From contig NZ_JAKIKR010000020.1 in NCBI RefSeq assembly GCF_023284025.1, positions 1-64,000 on the forward strand: DNA of 64,000 bases. Direction: 5' to 3'. The notes below the pieces were generated by a model. That model had not been told where the DNA came from, searched no databases, and saw only the letters and a list, made by a program, of their open reading frames with translations. The translations under genes were made by a program, and so were the position numbers. Positions 29,572 to 40,003 of this stretch are shown here, in pieces (position 1 is the first letter of the stretch; each line of letters begins with the position of its first letter). The stretch comes from Shewanella abyssi (GTDB taxonomy: Bacteria; Pseudomonadota; Gammaproteobacteria; Enterobacterales; Shewanellaceae).

Positions 29572-31080
29572 GTGAATATAGGTCGAATCGTGCCAGGCAG
29601 AGTACAGCGAAAAATAGGTTCTGAGCTGCTAATCAATGTGACACCAACTGAAGCGAGAGTCGCACTGGTAGAGCATGGTGTTTTGCAAGAGGTACACATC
29701 GAGCGACGCATGAAACGTGGCTTAGTGGGCAACATTTATAAAGGAAAAGTCAGCCGAGTATTACCCGGTATGCAGGCAGCCTTTATCGATATTGGCTTAG
29801 ATAAAGCCGCCTTTTTACACGCTTCAGACATTGTACCGCACACCGAATGTGTGGCTGATGTTGAGAAGGGTAACTTTGTTGTACGTGACATTGCGGAGCT
29901 GGTTAGGCAAGGCCAAGATATTATGGTGCAGGTGGTTAAAGATCCGCTCGGCACTAAAGGCGCACGCTTAACCACAGATATAACCCTGCCTTCGCGTTAC
30001 CTGGTTTTTATGCCGGGTTCGAGCCATGTCGGCGTATCTCAACGCATTGAATCTGAAGAGGTCCGTGCCAGACTTAAAAAGATCACCGAGCCTTTTGTGG
30101 ATGACGATGGCGGGTTTATTATTCGTACCGCCGCAGAGAGTGCGGGTGAAGATGAACTGGTGCAAGATGCGGCTTTTTTACGACGTGTATGGGCAAAGGT
30201 CAGCGAGCGCCGTAAGCGCCGTGGCGTGTCTTTGCTTTATCAAGATTTGGCACTACAGGTTAGGATCGTACGCGACTTTGTCGGTACAGAGCTTGACCAA
30301 ATTCAAGTGGATTCCCAGCAAACCTATGAAGAACTGCAGCAGTTTGCGCAAGAATTCATGCCTGAGATTGCTAACAAGCTAGAACATTACAACGGTCCTA
30401 TACCCATTTTTGACCTCTACGATGTCGAAAATGAAGTGCAGCGCGCATTAGGGCGTAAGGTCGAGCTAAAGTCAGGCGGCTATTTGATTATTGATCAAAC
30501 TGAGGCCATGACCACTGTTGATATCAACACTGGCGCTTTTGTCGGCCATCGTAATCTTGAAGAAACCATCTTTAACACCAACCTTGAAGCCACTCAGGCC
30601 ATCGCGCGTCAGCTAAGGCTGCGTAATTTGGGTGGCATTATCATCATCGACTTTATTGATATGCAAGAAAGCGAACATCAAAAACGGGTGCTTTCGAGCC
30701 TGCAGGCGGCATTATCAATCGATAGAGTAAAGACCAACATCAGTGGCTTTTCTGGTCTTGGTTTAGTCGAAATGACACGTAAACGTACTCGCGAAAGTTT
30801 AGAGCATGTCTTGTGTGGTGAGTGCCCTGCTTGTCTCGGCACCGGCAGTTTAAAGACGGTTGAAACCGTGTCCTATGAAATCTTTCGCGAGATTATTCGT
30901 TTAAACAAAGGCTATGATGCCGATGAATTTTTAGTTTATTGCGCGCCAGCGGTTTACCACAGCCTTAAGGGTGATGAGAGCCATATACTGGCGGAGCTTG
31001 AAGTGTATGTTTCTAAACGGGTTCGTTTACAGAGTGAGCCTATGTATACCCAAAATAAATTTGATGTGGTGATAATGTAG
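29572..31080 (+). CDS. rng: Ribonuclease G
   Basis: A 502 aa endoribonuclease of the RNase E/G family that matures the 5' end of 16S rRNA and takes part in mRNA decay. It has an S1 domain (about 50-140), the DNase I-like catalytic region with TVDINTGAFVGHRN and IIIIDFIDM, and a zinc-link CGECPAC. The chosen GTG start has GGGGTGAG upstream and gives about 13 residues more than E. coli RNase G (MTAELLVNV); the extension IGRIVPGRVQRKIG is not conserved. The stop overlaps yhdP by one base. Confidence 0.95.
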   Translation: MNIGRIVPGRVQRKIGSELLINVTPTEARVALVEHGVLQEVHIERRMKRGLVGNIYKGKVSRVLPGMQAAFIDIGLDKAAFLHASDIVPHTECVADVEKGNFVVRDIAELVRQGQDIMVQVVKDPLGTKGARLTTDITLPSRYLVFMPGSSHVGVSQRIESEEVRARLKKITEPFVDDDGGFIIRTAAESAGEDELVQDAAFLRRVWAKVSERRKRRGVSLLYQDLALQVRIVRDFVGTELDQIQVDSQQTYEELQQFAQEFMPEIANKLEHYNGPIPIFDLYDVENEVQRALGRKVELKSGGYLIIDQTEAMTTVDINTGAFVGHRNLEETIFNTNLEATQAIARQLRLRNLGGIIIIDFIDMQESEHQKRVLSSLQAALSIDRVKTNISGFSGLGLVEMTRKRTRESLEHVLCGECPACLGTGSLKTVETVSYEIFREIIRLNKGYDADEFLVYCAPAVYHSLKGDESHILAELEVYVSKRVRLQSEPMYTQNKFDVVIM

Positions 31081-34000
31081 TGTCACGTAAGCTTCGTAAA
31101 TTTAACTTTCCCAGAGTTTGCCTGCAATCTCTGGCTATCGTCTTGGTGCTTTTTGCGCTGGTGGTAAGCTTGTTTCGAGGGCTATTGCCTCAGCTTGATC
31201 AAGTCAGATTAGAGCTGGTTGATTATATTCATAATCAGTATCAAGTTGAAGTGCAAGTGGGTAAGTTGCAAGCCGAATGGCAGGCCTTTGGTCCTGCGCT
31301 AACGGTTAAGAATTTTGTGCTTCCTTCTCAAGATAAACTGCCGGTGACCTTGCTGTTTGAGCAAGTGCATGTGAAATTTGATTTTTGGCAAACTTTGCTG
31401 ACGGCAACGCCGCAAATTGAAGATGTTATTTTTGATGGGGTTAACATCGCACTCGATCTCGACCGCTTGGCATCCTCTCCAGCGGAATCAAAGGCAAAGA
31501 TGGAGACCGATTGGATCTATCAGTTGATGTTAGAGCAATTAGAGCGTTTTTCGATAACCAATGCACGCATTCAGCTATTAAGCCAAAAGCATCAATATCG
31601 GCCCATTTTCATTAAAGATCTGGAGTGGCGAAACACCAACAAGCGTCACCGAGGTCAAGGGAAGTTGTTTTTAGACGAACAAGCCTCAGAAGTAGAACAG
31701 CTGGCATTAAGCGTAGATATTAAAGGTGACGGCCATAAACCTAACTCATTAGTTGGGCAGCTTTATTTGGCGGCAGCGTCACTCGATATTGGCGAATGGG
31801 CATCACGTCAACCTAATCCATTCGATGCCAATAAAAAGCTATTACTTGAAGGTGTGGTTAATTTAGAGGCCTGGGTCAGCTTTGCAAATAGCCAGATTAA
31901 TGGTGCGACCGTAGCGTTTCAGCCTAGCTGGTTGGAGTGGTTTTTAAATGATGAAGTGCAGAGGTTTTCAATCCAAGCGGGAGCACTGCGTTGGCAGCCC
32001 AATGCCAATGGTTGGGCTTTAAGCAGCCACGAGCTCACTTTTGCAACCAATGGCGAGCATTGGCCATCGCCAGTTTTGAGTGCTGCGAAGCAAGGCGATA
32101 GTATCGACGCTTATTTAAATCAATTAGATTTAGCCACCGTATTGCCGCTACTTCCTCTTATACCTGGTATTGATTTAGCCGCTTTAAATACCTGGCAATC
32201 TTTGAACCCAACGGGCGAATTAGATAATGCTCGTTTTCAATGGCTGCATGATAAACAGCAACCCCATTTGTCTGCTGATATCAATAATATTAGTTGGCAA
32301 GCACATGCCGGGATTCCCGGGGTATCGGCTATTGATGCCAAGTTAGTGGTTACGGATAAAACGTTACAGTTTTCATTGCCTGCACAGCAATATGTGGTCG
32401 ACTTTGATGGTGGCTTTGAAGCGCCACTCGATATTAACGGTGATGCCTTTGAAGGTGAGTTTGACTTTGCCACCTCAGCACTATCACTGCCTAAACTGCA
32501 TTTTAGTAATGCCGACATCACTCTCGAGGCAGCCACCCGACTCGAATTTTCAGGCGCGACTCATATGGCCTTGCTGGCCGAGCTCGACATTAATGATGTG
32601 GCAAATGTGCATCGCTACTTTCCACTAAAAGGAATGAGTGATGGCCTAGTTGATTATTTAACTGGCGCATTAAAAGCAGGTAAAACCGATGATGCCGTTA
32701 TCCTATGGCACGGGGCTTTGCAGGATTACCCTTATTCAACAAGCAATGGTATTTTCCAAGCAGGTTTCACCTTAGCGGATGCTAACTTTAAATTTCAGGA
32801 CACTTGGCCAGCAGTATCAGATTTAAATCTTTCGGCGCTATTTGAGAATGCTGCGATGGATTTATGGGTCAATAAAGGTCAGTTGATGGACGTGTCAGCC
32901 GATGGCGCCTATATCGGTATTCCTGCAATGACCCATGAGAGTTTGTTAATCGTCAAAGCAGATTTAGCCACTAAAGCCGAAGCTGCCAATGCCGTTATTC
33001 AACGTTCACCCTTGGTTGATTCGGTGGGTTCCACATTAGATGTGGTGCAAATTAATGGCGATATTATTGGGCAAATCGATCTCAATATTCCCTTGTATGA
33101 AGGTGCCGATGCCGTTATCAAAGGCACGGTGAATTTTGACAACACGCCGGTGTATGTTAGTGAGCCAGGCATTCAGCTTGATAACGTGACCGGGCAAGTA
33201 CAGTTTACTAATGATGTCGTTACCGGCAGTGACATTCATGCATTGATGTATGGGCAACCACTGCTGCTTAGCTTTGACACTGGCAATGTTAATAAAAACT
33301 ACGGGGTAAATGTAGATCTGCAAGGCCAGTGGCAGCTGGCTAACCTGCCTAAAGCGCTCGATAACCCCTTGAGTGATTACTATAAGGGCAGTATCGATTG
33401 GTCTGGCGGTTTAATGTTGATATTTGATCAAACTGGCTATCGGATCCAAGCGCATGTTGATAGTGATATGGTGGGTACCGAACTGACGCTTCCTGCACCT
33501 TTTGCAAAATCGGCGTCGCAACCGGCGGCATTTACGGCAGAGCTTATTGGCGATAACAAGCAATCATCTCTTGGGATAAAGCTCAATAAACAGTTGGAGT
33601 TTTGGGGCGGCTTTGATCTTGAATCAGGTAATGCGCTGGCGCACTTTGATCTGCTACTGGGGCGTCTATTTAAGCCTGGCGATCAGCTACGTAAAAAACA
33701 AGGGCACCTGCAAATAGACTTAGACAAAACTGAGTTTTCCCCTTGGCTATCTATCATTCAAGGCTTTACCGCAAAGTCATCGCAGTCTCCGCTTGAAGAG
33801 GGCGAAGATAAACCAGCGACTTCAAAAGCATTTTTCCCGCCGCTGCAATCCATTGAAGCTAATTTCGATGAGCTGAACTTGATGGGGCAACCGCTTAATG
33901 ATCTTCATTTTGATGCCGCACCGAATGAGCATTCTTGGCGCTTTGAAGCGACATCGCAACAGTTTGATGGGCGCATAGACTTTTATCCTGATTGGGTACA

Positions 34001-35159
34001 ACAAGGGCTTAAAGTTGTCGCGAGTAAGCTTTACCTGTCGCCGATAGCAAAAACGGATGACACAGCCCATTATAAGTCAGACACGGTGCTGGCAAACTTG
34101 CCACCGTTAGCAGTCGACGTCGATGACTTTATGATTTTTGAGCGCCCTATGGGCCATTTAGTGCTGCAAGCGGCGCCTGAAGGGGATACTTACAATATCC
34201 AGACATTGTCGATGAAAACGCCGGAGGTGAAACTTCGCGGTAATGGTTCATGGTCAATGGTTAATGGCGCCAGCTTTACCTCTTTTAACTTAAGCCTTGA
34301 TGCGACAAAGTTCGATCATCTCTCTGAGCAGTTTGGCTTTGATCCTGGGCTAAAAGATGCGCCAACTGCAGCGACAGCAGAGGTCTCCTGGGTTGGGGCA
34401 CCTTACGCTTTTTCATTAGAAACCTTAAATGGCCAGGTGGAGTTTGAGTTAGGGAAAGGCCATTTGTCAGAAGTGAGTGATAAAGGGGCGCGGATATTTT
34501 CGTTATTTAGTCTCGACTCACTATTGCGCAAGTTATCACTGGATTTCTCAGATGTGTTTGGTAAAGGGTTATACTTTGACTCATTCACCGGCACCTTGAT
34601 GCTCGATAACGGCGTGGTTAAAACCACGGATACCGAGATGAATGCGGTAGCAGGTAATATGCGAGTGCGTGGCTATACCGATTTAATGAGCGAGAGCTTA
34701 AATTACGATATTCGTTTTGTGCCGAAGTTGGCCTCAAGTGTGCCTACCGTGGTGCTACTCAGTACAGGAGGTTGGACATTAGGGCTAGGCGCTTTTGCAC
34801 TGACCAAGGTGCTTGAGCCAGTGATTGAAGTTATTTCAGAAATTCGCTTCAGGTTAACCGGCACCATGACGGAACCTAAGCTTGAAGAGCTAGAGCGTAA
34901 GAGCAAAGAGATTGTGATCCCAGAGTCAGTGCTGCCTAAAAAGGCAGTTGAGCCTGCTCAGGATGATGGTCAAGGCGGTGCTTTAGAGCCAAGTATAAAA
35001 GACACTAGGGTAACGTCAGAATCTAATTTGAAAAACAGCGGCGAAGAGATGCCAGCTTTAAAGTTGATACCGGGAGAGTCAGATGCAAGTCAGCCTACTG
35101 CAATGTCAGAGCAGTTGCAGCGTAATCGAGAATCTCGCATTTATCGAATCGCAGCTTAA
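31080..35159 (+). CDS. yhdP: YhdP-family AsmA-like envelope lipid-transport protein
   Basis: A 1359 aa protein with one N-terminal transmembrane helix (about 16-33) and a very long periplasmic beta-rich region ending in a conserved AsmA-like C-terminal block (LVSSVPTVVLLSTG-type phrase near 1210-1240). In E. coli YhdP, with TamB and YdbH, bridges the inner and outer membranes for phospholipid transport. A Q/S/E-rich tail of about 95 residues follows. The start is GTG overlapping the rng stop. The last 77 bases are shared with the nitrilase gene in another frame. Confidence 0.93.
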   Translation: MSRKLRKFNFPRVCLQSLAIVLVLFALVVSLFRGLLPQLDQVRLELVDYIHNQYQVEVQVGKLQAEWQAFGPALTVKNFVLPSQDKLPVTLLFEQVHVKFDFWQTLLTATPQIEDVIFDGVNIALDLDRLASSPAESKAKMETDWIYQLMLEQLERFSITNARIQLLSQKHQYRPIFIKDLEWRNTNKRHRGQGKLFLDEQASEVEQLALSVDIKGDGHKPNSLVGQLYLAAASLDIGEWASRQPNPFDANKKLLLEGVVNLEAWVSFANSQINGATVAFQPSWLEWFLNDEVQRFSIQAGALRWQPNANGWALSSHELTFATNGEHWPSPVLSAAKQGDSIDAYLNQLDLATVLPLLPLIPGIDLAALNTWQSLNPTGELDNARFQWLHDKQQPHLSADINNISWQAHAGIPGVSAIDAKLVVTDKTLQFSLPAQQYVVDFDGGFEAPLDINGDAFEGEFDFATSALSLPKLHFSNADITLEAATRLEFSGATHMALLAELDINDVANVHRYFPLKGMSDGLVDYLTGALKAGKTDDAVILWHGALQDYPYSTSNGIFQAGFTLADANFKFQDTWPAVSDLNLSALFENAAMDLWVNKGQLMDVSADGAYIGIPAMTHESLLIVKADLATKAEAANAVIQRSPLVDSVGSTLDVVQINGDIIGQIDLNIPLYEGADAVIKGTVNFDNTPVYVSEPGIQLDNVTGQVQFTNDVVTGSDIHALMYGQPLLLSFDTGNVNKNYGVNVDLQGQWQLANLPKALDNPLSDYYKGSIDWSGGLMLIFDQTGYRIQAHVDSDMVGTELTLPAPFAKSASQPAAFTAELIGDNKQSSLGIKLNKQLEFWGGFDLESGNALAHFDLLLGRLFKPGDQLRKKQGHLQIDLDKTEFSPWLSIIQGFTAKSSQSPLEEGEDKPATSKAFFPPLQSIEANFDELNLMGQPLNDLHFDAAPNEHSWRFEATSQQFDGRIDFYPDWVQQGLKVVASKLYLSPIAKTDDTAHYKSDTVLANLPPLAVDVDDFMIFERPMGHLVLQAAPEGDTYNIQTLSMKTPEVKLRGNGSWSMVNGASFTSFNLSLDATKFDHLSEQFGFDPGLKDAPTAATAEVSWVGAPYAFSLETLNGQVEFELGKGHLSEVSDKGARIFSLFSLDSLLRKLSLDFSDVFGKGLYFDSFTGTLMLDNGVVKTTDTEMNAVAGNMRVRGYTDLMSESLNYDIRFVPKLASSVPTVVLLSTGGWTLGLGAFALTKVLEPVIEVISEIRFRLTGTMTEPKLEELERKSKEIVIPESVLPKKAVEPAQDDGQGGALEPSIKDTRVTSESNLKNSGEEMPALKLIPGESDASQPTAMSEQLQRNRESRIYRIAA

Positions 35160-35922
35160 GTCATTACCCCAGCAAGATGACAATCGACAGTTGGTGGTAT
35201 TGCCTGAGTGTTGCTTGTTATTTGGTGGTCAAGAAAGCCAGCAACTCGAATACGCAACAGACGAAATTCACAGTCAACTTAAACAAGACTTAGCCGCGTT
35301 AGCGAGTCAATATAGCGTGGTGTTAGTGGCGGGTAGTATTCCTATTTTAGCTGAAGATGGGCGGATCTATAATCGCTGCTATGTGTTTGACACTGATGGC
35401 AGTACATTAGGCCATTACGATAAGCTGCACCTATTTGATGTTGAAGTAGCAGATGGCACTAAGCAATATCGTGAAAGCGATGCATTTTGCCCAGGTAAAC
35501 ACATTACTGTGGTCGATACCCCTTTTGGTAAGTTGGGTTTAGCGATTTGCTACGATATTCGTTTTGCCGATCTCTTCAGGGCGCTACGCGAAGCTGGAGC
35601 TGAGATTATTACACTGCCAGCGGCTTTTACTAAGGTGACAGGCGAAGCGCATTGGCAAGTGCTACTGCAAGCTCGGGCGATTGAAACCCAATGCTTTGTG
35701 TTAGCCGCTGCGCAATGGGGAGTTCACAATGACGGCGGCCGTGAGACATGGGGTCAAAGTATGATTGTCGGTCCTTGGGGTGATATTGTAGCCCAAAAGC
35801 CAACGGGCACCGGTTGGCTCAGTGCAGAACTTAATATGTGTGATCTACATGCTATTCGCACAAAAATGCCGATAATAAAGCATAATCGCTTTCAGTCGCC
35901 GCAACTGAACGAGTCATGCTAA
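35083..35922 (+). CDS. Carbon-nitrogen hydrolase, Nit/omega-amidase type
   Basis: A 279 aa nitrilase-superfamily amidase. The catalytic triad is visible: Glu in VVLPECC, Lys in GHYDKLHLFDVEVADG and Cys in LAICYDIRFADLFRALREAG. The closest characterised relatives are Nit1/Nit2-type enzymes that hydrolyse deaminated glutathione or omega-amides (metabolite repair). The ATG lies 77 bases inside yhdP with GGGAGAG just upstream, so it is translated as part of the same operon. Exact substrate not readable. Confidence 0.92.
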   Translation: MQVSLLQCQSSCSVIENLAFIESQLKSLPQQDDNRQLVVLPECCLLFGGQESQQLEYATDEIHSQLKQDLAALASQYSVVLVAGSIPILAEDGRIYNRCYVFDTDGSTLGHYDKLHLFDVEVADGTKQYRESDAFCPGKHITVVDTPFGKLGLAICYDIRFADLFRALREAGAEIITLPAAFTKVTGEAHWQVLLQARAIETQCFVLAAAQWGVHNDGGRETWGQSMIVGPWGDIVAQKPTGTGWLSAELNMCDLHAIRTKMPIIKHNRFQSPQLNESC

Positions 35923-36037
35923 GCGAGTAAGGCTCAAGTCGGTTAGCCTATTTAGCACGTACATTTAAAATCATCTAGAGATGCTTATTTTTAAGGGTTT
36001 CTAAACAGAACTATATTTGGTCGAAGAGAGAGAATTG

Positions 36038-37486
36038 ATGTCATTTTTAACCCAAGTTGGACACAGCCTGCTGCAAGACGGACTGGCGATAGACGATCTA
36101 CAACGCTATTTAAAGTGTATTCATGAGCATAAAATCGATTTCTCAGATCTGTATTTTCAAGGTAGTCGCCACGAATCTTGGGTTTTAGAAGATGGCATCG
36201 TTAAAGACGGCAGCTTCCATATTGAACGCGGCGTTGGTGTTAGAGCCATTACCGGCGAAAAAACAGGTTTTGCTTACGCAGATGAAATTAACCCTGCAGC
36301 ATTGGAAGCGGCTGTAACCGCAGCTCGTGGTATTGCAAAATCGGGTGGTAGCGGACAAGTTAATGCGTGGAAGCAACAGCATGATAAAGCGCTTTACCTC
36401 AGTTCAGATCCCATTGCTGCAATGGAAGAGATTAAGAAAATAGCCCTGCTAAAAGAGGCCGATGTCTATATTCGTAGTCTCGATGAGCGAATTATTCAAG
36501 TGGTGGTTAGTTTATCTGGGGTGTATGAAGAGATATTAGTCGCCGCCAGTGATGGCACCTTAGCAGCCGATATTCGACCACTGGTTCGATTTAACTGCAG
36601 TGTCATTTTGGAGCAAGATGGCAAGCGTGAACGCGGTGGTTCAGGTGGTGGCGGACGTCATAGCTACGATGTGCTGCTGGCGGATGGTGACGATGGCTTG
36701 CCATATTGCTTTGCTTTTGCACGTGAGGCTGTGCGCCAAGCTCAAGTAAACTTACACGCGATTGATGCACCCGCAGGAGAGATGCCTGTGGTACTCGGGG
36801 CTGGCTGGCCTGGTGTATTGCTACACGAAGCGGTTGGACATGGTTTAGAGGGCGATTTCAACCGTAAGGGCAGTAGTGCTTTTAGTGGCAAAATGGGTCA
36901 ACAAGTCGCCTCTACATTAGTCACCGTGGTAGACGATGGCACCATTCCCGATCGTCGTGGCTCGTTGAGCATTGATGATGAAGGAACGCCTACCCAGAAG
37001 ACCGTATTGATTGAAGAGGGGATCTTGAAAGGCTATATGCAAGATAAACTCAATGCAGGCCTGATGGGTGAACGCTCTACGGGTAACGGTCGCCGTGAGT
37101 CTTATGCTCATTTGCCGATGCCACGTATGACCAATACCTATATGGAAGCGGGCACGTCTGATCCTGCAGAGATCATCAAATCAGTTAAGAAAGGGGTTTA
37201 TGCACCTAACTTTGGCGGTGGCCAAGTGGATATCACCTCGGGTAAGTTTGTGTTCTCTGCCTCTGAAGCTTATCTCATTGAGAATGGTGAGATCACTCAG
37301 CCGATTAAAGGGGCAACCTTGATAGGTAATGGACCTGAGGCCATGCGCCAGATCTCGATGGTCGGTAATGATCTTGAGCTGGATAAAGGCGTAGGGGTAT
37401 GTGGTAAAGATGGTCAAAGCGTGCCTGTGGGTGTTGGTCAGCCAACATTGAAACTGGATAAATTGACCGTAGGTGGAACAGCCTAA
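36038..37486 (+). CDS. tldD: TldD, catalytic subunit of the TldD/TldE metalloprotease
   Basis: A 482 aa zinc metallopeptidase subunit. The [11 protein letters not shown] motif supplies the HExxxH zinc ligands, and [16 protein letters not shown] near the C-terminus provides the further ligand region. With TldE/PmbA (47905 here) it forms a protease that trims unfolded peptides, CcdA antitoxin and modified peptides such as microcin B17. The frame is open from TTG 36017, but ATG 36038 (MSFLTQVG) has GAGAGAGAA upstream and matches E. coli TldD length (481 aa). Confidence 0.97.
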   Translation: MSFLTQVGHSLLQDGLAIDDLQRYLKCIHEHKIDFSDLYFQGSRHESWVLEDGIVKDGSFHIERGVGVRAITGEKTGFAYADEINPAALEAAVTAARGIAKSGGSGQVNAWKQQHDKALYLSSDPIAAMEEIKKIALLKEADVYIRSLDERIIQVVVSLSGVYEEILVAASDGTLAADIRPLVRFNCSVILEQDGKRERGGSGGGGRHSYDVLLADGDDGLPYCFAFAREAVRQAQVNLHAIDAPAGEMPVVLGAGWPGVLLHEAVGHGLEGDFNRKGSSAFSGKMGQQVASTLVTVVDDGTIPDRRGSLSIDDEGTPTQKTVLIEEGILKGYMQDKLNAGLMGERSTGNGRRESYAHLPMPRMTNTYMEAGTSDPAEIIKSVKKGVYAPNFGGGQVDITSGKFVFSASEAYLIENGEITQPIKGATLIGNGPEAMRQISMVGNDLELDKGVGVCGKDGQSVPVGVGQPTLKLDKLTVGGTA

Positions 37487-37549
37487 AGGTAAATAGTCAG
37501 TCATCTGGATAAAACGTTAAAGTAAACTAGGATTTAGTCGTACGTATTG

Positions 37550-37564
37550 CGCTAGGTCCTAGCG
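37550..37564. promoter_or_regulatory. Perfect palindrome upstream of the TolC-like gene
   Basis: CGCTAGG-T-CCTAGCG, seven-base arms around one base, 62 bases before the start of the export operon. It could be an operator, or a solitary member of the CTAG-rich repeat family seen at 19.3 kb. Confidence 0.4.
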
Positions 37565-37625
37565 AGCAACGGTTAGCAATGCTACCATTCGTGCATTAAA
37601 TAGAGCAATAACTCTAGAGGTGTAA

Positions 37626-39017
37626 ATGAAACGTTCGCTCTGTGCTCTCTTGTTGGTTCTCCCCCTGTCGATACAAGCCAAACCCATTGCCTTTGATCAA
37701 GCCTGGGATCAGTTGCTCAAGGTGAGTGATAAATTGCAAGCGGGCATGCAAGAGGTCAATCGTGCCGAGGCTGAGCGAGTGGCTGGCGAAGACATGAATT
37801 TGCCTTCTATTAACCTCACTGGCAGTTATACCCGTTTAGAAAAGCCGCTTGAGATGGATTTGCGTGATCTTAATCCGTTAGCTTCGATGGATCCGGCAAC
37901 CTTACCTCCTGCTCTAGGTAGTGCATTGGCTGGGATCCCCGCTGCACAGTTTATTACCCCTTTTACCGAACAAGATATCTTCCGCTCTAGCTTACAAGCG
38001 ATGTGGCCTATCTACACCGGTGGCAAAATCACTGCTGCGCAAAGCATACACGCAGCCGAGGTTGCAGAAAAAGAGGAGCAGCTAGCGCTGACGACTCGAG
38101 AGCTCTTTGTCACCCTGGTCGATCGCTACTATGCCGTGGCGGTGACAGAAACCTTAGCGCAAACAAAAAAGCAGTTGGTTGACTCGCTTACGCTACATGC
38201 GTCACACGCACAAAAGCTCGAGCAGCAGGGGCAGATTGCCAAAGTAGAGCGCCTCAATGCACAAGTGGCACTCGAAAATGCCAAGGTGAATTACGGCAGT
38301 GCCAAACGACAATCAGAGATGGCAATGATTGCCTTGTCGCGCATGTTACATGAGCGCGAGGTTGATGCGACCTCAACACTGTTTATGCTAAACAATGCGC
38401 CCTCATTACCGCAGCTTTCACAACTCACCATGAACCAGCATCCGGCACTAAAGCTACTTGAAGCTAAAGAGGCGCAAGCGCAAGGGCTTATCAAGGTTGA
38501 AAAGGGCAGTTACTACCCTACCGTTTTTCTTTACGGCAATTACACCTTGTATGAAGACGACAGCCTGTTTGCAAAAATGGAACCCGATTGGATGTTGGGC
38601 GTTGGGGTTAATATTCCGCTGCTAAGCCGTGATGGCCGCAGTGGCAAGGTTGAAGCAGCGAAGAGTGCACTGTTGCAGGCTCGATATACCAAAGCGCAAA
38701 CCCAACAAGATTTGAACCTTCTGCTCGAGCAAAGTTACCGCCAGTTACTGCAGGCGCAAGAGGAGGTGGTATCACTCAATACCTCACTTAGCTTAGCCCA
38801 AGAGAATAAGCGCTTACGTGACATCGCTTTCAAGCAGGGTTTATCGACCTCAATTGAAAAAGTCGATGCTGAACTTAAACTCACCGCGGTAGAAACGCAG
38901 CAACTGGGCGCCCAATACCGCTACATACAATCATATGCAAGACTGATGGCCATTAGTGGTCAGTTAGATGAATTTATTGGCAGAAGCCTTCAGCAAGGGG
39001 AACAAAATGCGCACTAA
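37626..39017 (+). CDS. TolC-family outer-membrane efflux protein
   Basis: A 463 aa outer-membrane channel with a signal peptide (cleavage near QAKP) and two homologous OEP halves rich in alanine/glutamine heptads, the TolC coiled-coil barrel. It is the first gene of a four-gene export operon with an HlyD adaptor and two ABC-2 permeases. No lipobox was seen. GAGG lies about 7 bases before the ATG. The substrate is unknown. Confidence 0.92.
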   Translation: MKRSLCALLLVLPLSIQAKPIAFDQAWDQLLKVSDKLQAGMQEVNRAEAERVAGEDMNLPSINLTGSYTRLEKPLEMDLRDLNPLASMDPATLPPALGSALAGIPAAQFITPFTEQDIFRSSLQAMWPIYTGGKITAAQSIHAAEVAEKEEQLALTTRELFVTLVDRYYAVAVTETLAQTKKQLVDSLTLHASHAQKLEQQGQIAKVERLNAQVALENAKVNYGSAKRQSEMAMIALSRMLHEREVDATSTLFMLNNAPSLPQLSQLTMNQHPALKLLEAKEAQAQGLIKVEKGSYYPTVFLYGNYTLYEDDSLFAKMEPDWMLGVGVNIPLLSRDGRSGKVEAAKSALLQARYTKAQTQQDLNLLLEQSYRQLLQAQEEVVSLNTSLSLAQENKRLRDIAFKQGLSTSIEKVDAELKLTAVETQQLGAQYRYIQSYARLMAISGQLDEFIGRSLQQGEQNAH

Positions 39018-39978
39018 CCGTATCTTGGCCGCAATAACAATTATTGCACTCATCGGGATATTAGCTTACGGACTGGTGCTAGCTTACACCCCTAAACCAC
39101 AAGTATTACAGGGGCAGATTGAAGCCCGTGAATATAATATCTCCTCAAAAGTCCCTGGTCGTGTTGAACAGGTTTTAGTGCGCCGTGGCGACAGAGTCAA
39201 TCAGGGCGATCTGCTCTACGCGATTTACAGCCCTGAGTTACAAGCTAAATTGATGCAAGCCGAAGGTGGCCGTGACGCAGCGAAAGCGATGCAGCAAGAG
39301 GCTGACAATGGCGCGCGTAAACAGCAAATTTTGGCGTCGAGAGAGCAATGGTTGAAGGCGCAAGCGGCATCTAAACTGGCCAATATCACTTTCGATCGCA
39401 TAGAAGTATTATTTAACGAAGGTGTACTTGCGCGGCAGAAACGCGATGAAGCCTTTACCCAATGGCAAGCCGCCAAGTACACCGAACAAGCAGCGCTGGC
39501 TATGTACCAAATGGCAGATGAAGGTGCTCGTGACGAAACCAAAGCCGCTGCAGCCGGTAATGCGCGTATGGCAGAGGGTGCGGTTAACGAAGTGAATGCC
39601 ATATTGGCTGATAGCCAAATGCGATCGCCAAAAACAGCCGAAGTCAGCGAAGTATTGTTGCAAGCGGGTGAGCTAGCGCCAAGCGGTTTCCCGGTGGTGA
39701 GCTTAATCGATATGAGCGATGCGTGGGCGGTGTTTCAGTTGCGTGAAGATCAGCTTAAGCATGTCAAAAAAGGGCAAACATTGTTATTAACTATCCCCGC
39801 GCTCGAACGCGATGTCGAGTTTACCGTTAGCCATATTGCGGTCATGGGTGACTTTGCCACTTGGCGTGCAACTGAAAGCGGCCATGATTTTGATATGCGT
39901 ACTTTCCAAGTTGAGCTGCGCCCTAATGAAGAGATTGCGGACTTGAGAGTCGGTATGTCTATCTTGTTTGCTTTATAA
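39007..39978 (+). CDS. HlyD/EmrA-type membrane-fusion adaptor
   Basis: A 323 aa periplasmic adaptor with an N-terminal membrane anchor (about 5-25), a lipoyl-like half (SKVPGRVEQVLVRRGDRVNQGDLLYAI), a coiled-coil hairpin (about 75-165) and a beta-barrel part. ATG 39007 is chosen because AAGGGG lies 6 bases upstream; the frame also opens at 38968. It overlaps the TolC gene by 11 bases. It should connect the downstream permeases to the outer-membrane channel. Confidence 0.92.
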   Translation: MRTNRILAAITIIALIGILAYGLVLAYTPKPQVLQGQIEAREYNISSKVPGRVEQVLVRRGDRVNQGDLLYAIYSPELQAKLMQAEGGRDAAKAMQQEADNGARKQQILASREQWLKAQAASKLANITFDRIEVLFNEGVLARQKRDEAFTQWQAAKYTEQAALAMYQMADEGARDETKAAAAGNARMAEGAVNEVNAILADSQMRSPKTAEVSEVLLQAGELAPSGFPVVSLIDMSDAWAVFQLREDQLKHVKKGQTLLLTIPALERDVEFTVSHIAVMGDFATWRATESGHDFDMRTFQVELRPNEEIADLRVGMSILFAL

Positions 39979-40003
39979 CACTCTGTAGCCCGGGGCAGAT
40001 GCT

